Positions 1 to 5,024 of a stretch of 5,024 nt of DNA are shown here, one piece after another; positions within the stretch are counted from its first letter, which is position 1, and the number at the start of each line of letters is the position of its first letter. The DNA lies in the NCBI GenBank assembly GCA_027296045.1, contig JAPUJS010000098.1, positions 1 to 5,024 of the forward strand, given 5' to 3'. The translations under genes were made by a program, and so were the position numbers. This DNA is from a bacterium (GTDB lineage Bacteria; Latescibacterota; UBA2968). Under the pieces are notes generated by a model. It made no database searches and was not told the origin of the DNA. It saw only the letters and a program-made list of their open reading frames with translations.

Positions 1-72
1 TCCGGGTTGAAACTCGTTGCTGGTATGCCACAGGTCTATTTCAAACCGAACCGGTGTGTCCGCCTTTGCCAT
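1..72 (-). CDS. Possible N-terminal fragment of an unidentified protein, running off the left edge
   Basis: On the minus strand an ATG at 72 opens a 24-codon frame that continues past the window edge. It begins MAKADTPVRFEIDLW and goes on HTSNEFQPG, with no stop. The F-E-I-D-L-W-x-T-S-x-x-F-x-x-G pattern resembles the start of the C-terminal jelly-roll domain of CocE/NonD-type X-Pro hydrolases, where a similar IDLW-TS-F-GH stretch is common. This is only a short resemblance, and the upstream residues do not match that family. The same frame is closed by TAG 15 codons or fewer upstream, and there is no clear Shine-Dalgarno sequence before the ATG. A neighbouring frame just upstream (about 73-150) also reads like protein (FTIELQPLGENIVDLQMHGK), so the real gene may start farther right and be frameshifted near 60-70. 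The assignment is weak because so little is visible. Confidence 0.3.
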   Translation of the reverse strand, partial: MAKADTPVRFEIDLWHTSNEFQPG

Positions 73-203
73 GCATCTGCAAATCGACTATATTTTCTCC
101 CAAAGGCTGTAATTCTATCGTGAAATTTCCTGTCCTGAATACATTCTTTGCGGTTCATTCTGTTAGGCGCTTTTAATATGACATCTATGTGTGTACAGCC
201 ACG
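73..203. other. Left intergenic stretch, possibly containing frameshifted coding remnants
   Basis: This stretch separates the left-edge minus-strand frame from the rightward membrane-protein gene. No convincing promoter was found for the latter: an AT-rich TTTTAATAT at 171-179 could act as a -10 element, but the TTGCGG at 148-153 is a poor -35 at poor spacing. On the minus strand, a protein-like reading (T-I-E-L-Q-P-L-G-E-N-I-V-D-L-Q) lacks a start codon in its own frame, while an ATG at about 158 opens in a different frame. I see no RNA gene or terminator here. Confidence 0.3.
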
Positions 204-2030
204 ATGAATCCTGTCTTTCAAATTCCAGACAATCGCTATGTATATCTGGCTTTTTTCACCGTTGTGTGCCTGTTGACATGGGCAACTTTCGGGAGCCTTT
301 CGGAACACCTGTATGATGCTTTCGACGATCGAGATCATTTAACCGATACGGCTAAGATTCTGGAAGATCCTGCCTATCTATTTTCATCCGACCGATTGGC
401 GGCCGTACGCCCTACAGCCGATCTGGTTTTTGTCGTCTGCTATCTGCTATGGGAAGATAACCCGGCCGCCTACCATATTTTTAAGGTTTGTCTTCTCCTC
501 TTTGCCACCCTCTTGCTGGTTTATGCTTTGCGACAGGCCGGCGTCGACCTGGAACTCAGTTTTTTATCGGCAGTTTTATTTCTAATGAATGTCGCTCACT
601 TCCGAGCCGTGCATTGGATTACCTCGACAGACTACAACCTGGCTCTGATTTTTAGCCTGATCGTGCTAATCTGTTTTATACGCTACTTGGACAGAAAAAA
701 AATCATCTGGATCGTTGCAGCTGCACTGGCTATGGTCGGGATGATGTTCGCACATCCCTCTGGAATTGCCATAGCGCCCTTCTGCACCTATTTTGCCTGG
801 CGAAAGCAAAAATCTTTACGGATGGCTGTCTCCGCAGGCTGGCCCTTGATCTTCGTGGGCATCGTCTGCGCTATTCTGGCCTATTGGATTTCCCCGCAAC
901 ACGCCCAGGCCAGAGGATTTGTAACAGCCCCGAATTTGAGCCATATTTTCGAGAATTTACTCTGGTATTTGGGACGGCTGCTCACTGCTGCGCACTGGCT
1001 ACCCCGTGTGGCCCTGAGCAAAGATGCCAATCTGCTGGAAATGGGAATCGGATGGTTGGGCTGGATTGGGATTCTTGTACTTTGCTACCGCCGGATTTTC
1101 CCTGTAGCAGACTGGGCAATATGGGCGGGCATGATGGTGCTGCCCTTTTTGAATCACCCATCTTCCGACATTCGGTGGTGGCCCGTTGGACCCTCCCGCC
1201 AGATGTATCTGGCCTCGGCAGGGTCGTCTGTGGTGCTGGCATGGGGTCTGCGTGCTGCCGTTGATCGGGTGCCAGAACAGCGGCTCAAATCCTTGCTCTT
1301 GATTCTCTGCCTGATCGGAATACTTGGCTCCAGTTTCATCTTTTTAAAGCAATCAGAATCCATTACCTTCTACCTTGAGGGGAGAGGCTATACTGCACAA
1401 CAGTATATCTCGGTTGGGGCCGACCAGTTTGAAAAGGCTGTGCATCAATCAGCATATCTTGTGCCTGAAGATACGTATTTTAGACTTTCAGCAGTCTTTT
1501 TTATGCTTGGCAGGTCTCCCCAGGACCTGCTTGAAAAAGCGCAGTTGCAAGGTCGAAATGTCCATCAGCTGAATATGCTTCTGGGCATCTGCGCCTTTTT
1601 TCAAGACGACCCTGACGCCTGGATCGCGGGAGAAGCTCGGGTTCGGAAAGAGATTGAGAAGGTAAAAAATAAGGACTGTCTTTTAAGTGAAGCTGCAATT
1701 TGTTATAACAATCTCGGACTTTATTATTACGACCAGGGAGATTTTAAGCGGGCTCAAGCGCTTTTTGAAGCTGCCCTGTACCTCTTACCCGGATACTGGA
1801 CTGCTCAGATCAATCTGGCAGAAGTATTCCATGTCCAGGGCAAAGTCAGCCAGGTGCTCTCCACCGTCCGGGAAATTTTCCAAGAGGCGATTCAAGAACA
1901 ACCGCAAGATCGAGACAGGTTGGAAAAGCAACGGGATCAAAATATGCAGGATTTGACAAGATGGTTTGAAACGTATCATACCTTTCCCACAAAAAAAAGT
2001 CTGAGATCGTGGATGAAAAATTTGGATTGA
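204..2030 (+). CDS. Polytopic GT-C/TMTC-like glycosyltransferase-type membrane protein with C-terminal TPRs
   Basis: The 608-residue product has about ten to twelve hydrophobic segments in residues 10-385, then a soluble C-terminal third. The first segment is followed by an acidic loop, LYDAFDDRDHL (about residues 36-46), placed like the Asp-containing first-loop motif of GT-C enzymes. The next stretch, RPTADLVFVVCYLLW then NP-x-x-YH, matches the usual 'RPL...Y.L.G.NP..YH' pattern of TMTC/PMT-like proteins, as does RQMYLASAG (about 332-340). These families move sugars from polyprenyl-phosphate donors to acceptors outside the membrane, so a protein or envelope glycosylation role is inferred. 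One TPR is clear at about 496-531 (NNLGLYYYDQGDFKRAQALF) and a second, weaker one follows. ATG 204 was preferred, but GTG 189 is in frame and equally possible; neither has a good ribosome site. No neighbouring gene indicates the substrate. A non-catalytic TPR membrane protein is the alternative. Confidence 0.85.
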   Translation: MNPVFQIPDNRYVYLAFFTVVCLLTWATFGSLSEHLYDAFDDRDHLTDTAKILEDPAYLFSSDRLAAVRPTADLVFVVCYLLWEDNPAAYHIFKVCLLLFATLLLVYALRQAGVDLELSFLSAVLFLMNVAHFRAVHWITSTDYNLALIFSLIVLICFIRYLDRKKIIWIVAAALAMVGMMFAHPSGIAIAPFCTYFAWRKQKSLRMAVSAGWPLIFVGIVCAILAYWISPQHAQARGFVTAPNLSHIFENLLWYLGRLLTAAHWLPRVALSKDANLLEMGIGWLGWIGILVLCYRRIFPVADWAIWAGMMVLPFLNHPSSDIRWWPVGPSRQMYLASAGSSVVLAWGLRAAVDRVPEQRLKSLLLILCLIGILGSSFIFLKQSESITFYLEGRGYTAQQYISVGADQFEKAVHQSAYLVPEDTYFRLSAVFFMLGRSPQDLLEKAQLQGRNVHQLNMLLGICAFFQDDPDAWIAGEARVRKEIEKVKNKDCLLSEAAICYNNLGLYYYDQGDFKRAQALFEAALYLLPGYWTAQINLAEVFHVQGKVSQVLSTVREIFQEAIQEQPQDRDRLEKQRDQNMQDLTRWFETYHTFPTKKSLRSWMKNLD

Positions 2031-2225
2031 AAAAGCTTCTGTAATTAGATTTTTTTACTTGAATTCAGGGTGTGAGATGACGTGTAAAAACACAGAAACA
2101 GAGCTTGAAAAACCCTGTGATAACTCTCTGTAAAGGATGAAATAAAAACTTCAGTGGGACCCCTCCCCCGGCTCCTATCTACATCCACCTTCTAACATAC
2201 AACACGCCATCCCAATCGCCTTTAT
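2031..2225. other. Convergent intergenic region without a clear terminator
   Basis: This gap lies between the 3' ends of the glycosyltransferase-like gene and the metallophosphoesterase gene. It contains a T7 run at 2050-2056 with no good stem before it, a distant 6-bp pair CAGGGT/ACCCTG (2066-2071 and 2112-2117), a small GTGT-AAAA-ACAC stem at 2082-2093 and ACAGAG/CTCTGT (2098-2103 and 2126-2131). The last two arms and the long-range pair partly exclude each other. None of these is a canonical rho-independent terminator, and no coding potential was seen. Confidence 0.4.
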
Positions 2226-3425
2226 TTAATCTTCTCTTCCGAACCCCCGCACTTCAATCAACGTCACCTCCGAAGGTGCCAAAAACCGAATCGGTGCCAG
2301 TGTCAACCCCAGCCCATTGTTTATACTCAGCAACATACTCCCAAGCTCATAGAATCCTGAAACAAAGGGCGTCTCGAATCGCGAAGCCGAAAGCGACCAG
2401 CCGAACACCTGGATGGTCACCTGCCCGCCATGGGTGTGGCCCGAAGTCATCAGGTGATAGCCGACCTTGGCTGCCGCATCCACCACATCTGGCGTAGGCT
2501 GGTGGCTCAACAAAATTGCGAGATCCCCCCCAACCCCTTCCCGAAGCCCTCGACGACTTGGCCGATCGCTGTAGGCATTCGTCATCACATACAACCCAAC
2601 GCTCGCCTCACCAATCTGAACATCGATCCGTTCATTGTGCCCCATCCGAACACCCAGTTCCCCCAACTGCCTTTGAATCCCCTCTGGATCCGACCAGATA
2701 TCGTGATCCCCCAGACAGGCAAACGTGCCATACCGGGCCTGCATACGCGCCAGTGTCTCTGCCCCTCTTCCGATATGATCCATTCCACGCGTCACCAGAT
2801 CGCCCGTAAAAAGCACCAGATCCGCATCCAGACTATTCACAAGATCGACATATCGCTCAAGGAGTTCGTCGTCGGTCCGAGGATCGGCCTGAACATCGCT
2901 GACATGCACAATCCGAAACCCTTCGAGCGCCTCCGGCAAATCGGCCACCGTCAGTTCCCGCTGACGAATACGCGGGCGTCGGGTATCCACATACATCCGG
3001 ATCGCAACCGTCAAAAACACCAGCATCGAAAGAACAAGCGGGGCATATTTCCGAAATCCAGGCGCAAAAGACCCCACCATCCAACCGAGCAACCCACCCA
3101 ACGCATCGGCCGCCAACAGATACGGTGCCGTCTGAATCGCGAAAACCGCCCAGAACCAGAACGGGTAGACAAAAACCCAATCTTGCCATCCCCCGCCGTC
3201 CACAAAGGCGTTCACCCATTGATCGGCACGATGATTCGACGTCACCACGATCATCAGTGGATAGCTGCACAACCAGACCCCCACTGCAATCACCGCATAC
3301 CGAATCGCGTGATGATACCCCGGAGACACCTGGGAGATCGATGCGACCAGTCGCAAGCCCACGTAGACATAAAGTGGCAACGCCAGAAAAAACATCTGAA
3401 TCGTCATGCGAAGTGCCCAGGGCAT
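2226..3425 (-). CDS. Membrane-anchored calcineurin-like metallophosphoesterase, YkuE type
   Basis: The 399-residue product has four or five hydrophobic segments in residues 11-146 and a metallophosphoesterase domain at about 168-393. The visible motifs, in order, are SDVQAD (176-181), GDLVT (209-213, metal-bridging Asp in GDL), GDHD (239-242), SHQP (307-310) and GHTHGGQ (329-335). The spacing and the final GHTHGGQ fit the YkuE-like group, which hydrolyses phosphoesters at the membrane face; some relatives act on lipid or lipid A precursors. The substrate here cannot be told. Motif I has Gln179 where the canonical D-x-H has a metal-binding His, and motif III reads GDHD instead of GNHD. The start at 3425 has AAGGA almost touching the ATG and GAGGT 12 bases upstream; Met7 is an alternative with no ribosome site. 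A terminator separates it from the upstream oxidoreductase, so it is probably transcribed alone. Confidence 0.92.
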   Translation of the reverse strand: MPWALRMTIQMFFLALPLYVYVGLRLVASISQVSPGYHHAIRYAVIAVGVWLCSYPLMIVVTSNHRADQWVNAFVDGGGWQDWVFVYPFWFWAVFAIQTAPYLLAADALGGLLGWMVGSFAPGFRKYAPLVLSMLVFLTVAIRMYVDTRRPRIRQRELTVADLPEALEGFRIVHVSDVQADPRTDDELLERYVDLVNSLDADLVLFTGDLVTRGMDHIGRGAETLARMQARYGTFACLGDHDIWSDPEGIQRQLGELGVRMGHNERIDVQIGEASVGLYVMTNAYSDRPSRRGLREGVGGDLAILLSHQPTPDVVDAAAKVGYHLMTSGHTHGGQVTIQVFGWSLSASRFETPFVSGFYELGSMLLSINNGLGLTLAPIRFLAPSEVTLIEVRGFGRED

Positions 3426-3505
3426 ATCCTTATTCGCACCTCAAAAAATCGATCGAACATCGCCGACCTGATCCAGCGATATCTCTAAACGTCGTCCGCA
3501 TAGTC

Positions 3506-3538
3506 AAAAAAAACGGGAAAACAACTGTCACCCCGTTT
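3506..3538 (-). terminator. Rho-independent terminator of the oxidoreductase gene
   Basis: Read on the minus strand, a 7-bp stem AAACGGG/CCCGTTT (3538-3532 with 3517-3511) encloses a 14-base loop and runs directly into eight T residues (3513-3506). It lies about 65 bases beyond the oxidoreductase stop codon and upstream of the metallophosphoesterase. The stem is short and the loop long, so it may be leaky. No T run follows on the plus strand, so it works in one direction only. Confidence 0.65.
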
Positions 3539-3603
3539 CTCATGTCCGTTAACCATCACCTGTGCAGTGCAATTTCACCTGGGCACAAAATCAAAAACCA
3601 CCC

Positions 3604-4560
3604 TCAGGTCTGCCATTCAAAAATAACCCCCAGAAGATCCTCTGCCCGTCTCGCCAGCCGTTCATAAGCACCTGCCGCTTCTTCAATAGGTCCAACGTGA
3701 GACACCAGCGGCTCGGTCCGAACCGTACCCTGTTCATACAAAAATCGCAATACCCGCAGATCGTCCGGCAAAAAATGGCACGCCACCTCAATCTTCCCCT
3801 CCACCCGGGCGTGCAACATCCCCCACGGAAAAGTCACCGTATCCCGCACCGCCATCGCCCCGATTGTGCCCCCGTGCGCCAGCAGCCGGTGTTCTCGAAT
3901 GTCAAAAAAGAGATTCTCGACACTGCAACAATCGTAGATATAATCAAACGGCCCTGCTGCACTCAACCGTTCCCAGACATCCGGATGGTCCCCGTTCAAT
4001 ACCCGGTGCGCCCCACAAATTTGCGCCACCTCCAACCGTTTCGCCACCAGATCTGTCACCGTCACCTGTGCGCCCATCGCCCGGGCGGCCTGCCCCACAA
4101 AATTCCCGACCGGACCCTGACCCACCACCCACACGTTGTCTCCTCCAGACACCCCCATGCGTCGAACCGCCCGCAACGCCACACACGCCACGCCAAAAAG
4201 TGCACAATGTTTCCGATCTACCGTATCCGCTAATCCCACCAGCAAACCGTCCTCCTCCACCAGTTTCCACCCCCGGTGCCCCCCGTGCTCCCCGCAAAAT
4301 ACCCAGTCCCCTTCCCGAAATCGCGTCACCTCCGAACCCACCGCCACAATCGGACCCACCACCTGATATCCCACGCGGGCGGGGTAATTGCCCCCACCAA
4401 ATCCATGCTCCGTCAACAACCGGTGTCGTTCCGTACCGTTGGTCACAGCACTGTAGACGGTTTCGATAAGTACTTGTTTAGGTCCAGGATCCTGTGGAGC
4501 TTCCAGGTCATAGAATCCTACCTCACCTTGCGCCACAAATTCCAGACCGATCTGTTTCAT
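3604..4560 (-). CDS. MDR-superfamily (zinc-alcohol-dehydrogenase-like) oxidoreductase lacking zinc sites
   Basis: The 318-residue protein has the medium-chain dehydrogenase layout: a GroES-like N-terminal fold (about 1-120), a Rossmann domain (about 138-265) and a return to the catalytic fold. VWVVGQGPVGNFVGQAARAM (143-162) holds the GxGxxG nucleotide loop, and Asp170 after the second strand favours NAD(H) over NADP(H). The catalytic-zinc Cys motif (usually CG-S/T-D/E) is replaced by SAVTNGTERH (37-46), and GHE is replaced by GYQ (64-66). The four-Cys structural zinc lobe is missing. This fits the 'S-x-x-x-x-G-T-E' subgroup, which includes BchC-like and sugar- or polyol-type dehydrogenases; the substrate is unknown. 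ATG 4560 is chosen over ATG 4596 because GAGAGGG stands six bases before it. Transcription ends at the hairpin at 3506-3538. Confidence 0.9.
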   Translation of the reverse strand: MKQIGLEFVAQGEVGFYDLEAPQDPGPKQVLIETVYSAVTNGTERHRLLTEHGFGGGNYPARVGYQVVGPIVAVGSEVTRFREGDWVFCGEHGGHRGWKLVEEDGLLVGLADTVDRKHCALFGVACVALRAVRRMGVSGGDNVWVVGQGPVGNFVGQAARAMGAQVTVTDLVAKRLEVAQICGAHRVLNGDHPDVWERLSAAGPFDYIYDCCSVENLFFDIREHRLLAHGGTIGAMAVRDTVTFPWGMLHARVEGKIEVACHFLPDDLRVLRFLYEQGTVRTEPLVSHVGPIEEAAGAYERLARRAEDLLGVIFEWQT

Positions 4561-4561
4561 A

Positions 4562-4612
4562 CTAGTCCCTCTCAACCGATAAAAATTGCTTGTCATTCAT
4601 CTCGTAACGCAT
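4562..4612 (-). CDS. Possible 16-residue leader ORF or gene remnant before the oxidoreductase
   Basis: ATG 4612 opens a 16-codon minus-strand frame, MRYEMNDKQFLSVERD. Its TAG (4564-4562) is separated from the oxidoreductase ATG by a single base, so ribosomes ending here could feed the next start. The frame is open further upstream to 4684 without another ATG (it reads FISRLEDPVATLDKKVDLM before this point) and looks protein-like. It may therefore be the tail of a decayed or frameshifted gene and not a true leader peptide. No ribosome site was recognised before ATG 4612, and no similarity is recognised. Confidence 0.22.
   Translation of the reverse strand: MRYEMNDKQFLSVERD
4567..4573 (-). promoter_or_regulatory. 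Shine-Dalgarno site of the oxidoreductase gene
   Basis: GAGAGGG on the minus strand lies six bases before ATG 4560. It decides the start against the in-frame ATG at 4596, which has no purine-rich site at a useful distance. It also lies inside the last codons of the short upstream frame that ends at 4562. Confidence 0.65.
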
Positions 4613-4656
4613 CAAATCGACTTTTTTGTCCAGTGTTGCTACCGGATCCTCTAGTC

Positions 4657-4728
4657 GGGAAATAAAAACGACGGATGAAGTAAGTCAAGTTTCTTCTTGA
4701 CGTCCGATGAACTTGTGTATTATTTCCC
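4657..4728. repeat. Two concentric inverted repeats in the region upstream of the sigma gene
   Basis: An outer 9-bp perfect repeat, GGGAAATAA (4657-4665) and TTATTTCCC (4720-4728), surrounds an inner 6-bp perfect repeat, GTCAAG (4684-4689) and CTTGAC (4696-4701). Both have exactly the same centre, between 4692 and 4693. A further CGGA/TCCG pair (4672-4675 and 4703-4706) can join a folded form with a bulge. It lacks a T run right after the stem on either strand, so a standard terminator is unlikely. A regulator-binding site, an RNA hairpin or a tiny mobile-element remnant are the options; no target-site duplication is seen. Confidence 0.5.
4697..4723 (+). promoter_or_regulatory. Weak candidate promoter for the sigma-factor gene
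   Basis: TTGACG (4697-4702) matches the -35 consensus in five of six positions, and TATTAT (4718-4723) resembles a -10 element. The spacer is only 15 bases, shorter than the preferred 17, so activity is uncertain. The -35 box overlaps the right arm of the inner inverted repeat at 4696-4701, so a protein bound there could block it. Confidence 0.25.
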
Positions 4729-4874
4729 TGGGACCATGACCGATTGAAGGGTGCGGTGGATATCAAAATAATAATACTGGGCAGCCTGGAAGCCTACGAG
4801 AAAGAGAATGACCGGGAGTAGGATGACGATGAGTCCGACTGGCTGTAGCCAATGAACATAAAGCGACGGCTCAT
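4720..4874 (-). pseudogene. Small single-pass membrane protein gene, apparently frameshifted
   Basis: A minus-strand frame open from 4890 to a TAA at 4722-4720 reads like a real membrane protein: a short segment LYVHWLQP, a hydrophobic stretch VGLIVILLPVILFLVGF, then a polar tail QAAQYYYFDIHRTLQSVM ending VPGK. It has no ATG, GTG or TTG start. The only well-placed start, ATG 4874 with GAGGA five bases before it (4884-4880), is in the neighbouring frame and gives MSRRFMFIG before a serine-rich run to a stop at 4794. Joining the two by a one-base shift around 4840-4860 gives a sensible protein of about 50 residues: basic N-terminus, one membrane helix, polar C-terminus. Either the gene is broken or the sequence has an indel. 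No family is recognised. It would be transcribed toward the oxidoreductase. Confidence 0.4.
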
Positions 4875-4921
4875 GCCAATCCTCGGAATATCAATCCCAT
4901 AGCGACAAGGATATGGAGGCA

Positions 4922-5024
4922 ATGGCGAACATCATCATACAGAACAGTGAGTCTCTGGATCTTTATCTTCGAGAACTGACCTCTCTAACGCCTCTCTCGA
5001 GAGAAGAAGAGGTCAAACTGGTCA
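4922..5024 (+). CDS. RNA polymerase sigma-70 family factor, N-terminal fragment
   Basis: The frame runs off the right edge after 34 codons and starts MANIIIQNSESLDLYLREL, followed by TSLTPLSREEEVKLV. The pattern L-x-x-Y-L-R-E-x-x-x-x-x-P-L-[ST]-x-E-E-E-x-x-L is sigma-70 region 1.2, as in RpoD/RpoS-type factors, which bind core RNA polymerase and direct promoter recognition. The region begins within about 13 residues of the start, so the long region 1.1 of housekeeping RpoD is absent; this suggests a short RpoD-like or RpoS/group-2 factor. ATG 4922 has GGAGG only two bases upstream, and the in-frame ATG 4913 (adding MEA) has AAGG equally close, so the start is uncertain. An in-frame stop at 4859 rules out a longer version. 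Regions 2 to 4 lie outside the window. Confidence 0.8.
   Translation, partial: MANIIIQNSESLDLYLRELTSLTPLSREEEVKLV

Noticed and set aside
36..338. Minus-strand 100-codon frame across the left edge and the start of the membrane protein gene
   Set aside because: It overlaps the first 135 bases of a well-supported gene, has an Arg/His-rich composition and no recognisable motif.
2430..3488. Long plus-strand open frame (352 codons) opposite the metallophosphoesterase
   Set aside because: It is the antisense shadow of a gene with full catalytic motifs; its translation is rich in His, Pro and Arg with no recognisable domain.
3491..3510. TTGACT on the minus strand as a -35 box for the metallophosphoesterase
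   Set aside because: It sits in the terminator T run, and no hexamer at 16-18 bases spacing resembles a -10 element.
3562..4469. Two long plus-strand frames opposite the oxidoreductase
   Set aside because: They are Pro/Arg/His-rich shadows caused by the G-rich codon use of the minus-strand gene.
4485..4494. Perfect 10-bp palindrome CAGGATCCTG
   Set aside because: It lies inside the oxidoreductase coding region, encodes ordinary family residues and is explained by chance.
4644..4659. GGATCCTCTAGTCGGG resembles a cloning-vector polylinker (BamHI-XbaI-like), with ACTAGT at 4561-4566
   Set aside because: The match is short and imperfect, the neighbouring sequence does not continue as vector, and both flanks look like native DNA.
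4720..4938. Longer minus-strand reading from an ATG triplet at 4938 through an in-frame TGA (4893-4891), as in a selenoprotein
   Set aside because: The upstream part is antisense to the sigma-factor start, and no SECIS-like hairpin is evident after the TGA; coincidence is simpler.

Overview
The window carries three intact genes, the first codons of a fourth, and two stretches of short or broken coding sequence at the edges. The base composition is moderate and there is no tRNA, rRNA, CRISPR array, transposase or recognisable phage gene. The gene types (a GT-C/TMTC-like membrane glycosyltransferase with TPRs, a membrane-anchored YkuE-type metallophosphoesterase, a zinc-site-less MDR dehydrogenase and a primary-type sigma factor) suggest a Gram-negative environmental bacterium, perhaps a deltaproteobacterium-like or FCB-related lineage (Latescibacterota or Poribacteria type). 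This placement is an impression and not something the sequence proves.

Layout. Positions 1-72 (minus) hold a possible 5' end of a gene running off the left edge. Positions 204-2030 (plus) encode a 608-residue polytopic protein of the TMTC/PMT-like GT-C class with C-terminal TPRs. It converges on a 399-residue metallophosphoesterase with an N-terminal membrane domain (2226-3425, minus). The 2031-2225 gap between them has no clear terminator. Upstream of the phosphoesterase, on the same strand, lies an MDR-family oxidoreductase (3604-4560, minus), separated from it by a rho-independent terminator (3506-3538). The two are therefore probably separate transcription units.

Positions 4561-4912 lie between the oxidoreductase and the rightward sigma-factor gene and are the least ordinary part of the window. 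On the minus strand they contain a short open frame ending one base before the oxidoreductase start codon, and a membrane-protein-like frame (4720-4890) without a usable start codon. A good Shine-Dalgarno/ATG pair sits in the neighbouring frame of the latter, which suggests a frameshift. The same region has two inverted repeats sharing one centre of symmetry (4657-4728), the inner one overlapping a candidate -35 box for the sigma gene. From 4922 the window reads into sigma-70 region 1.2.

The genes do not form an evident pathway, and I see no defence, mobile or secretion system. The items most worth checking are the disrupted small membrane gene, the concentric inverted repeats, and the His-to-Gln change in metal-binding motif I of the phosphoesterase.
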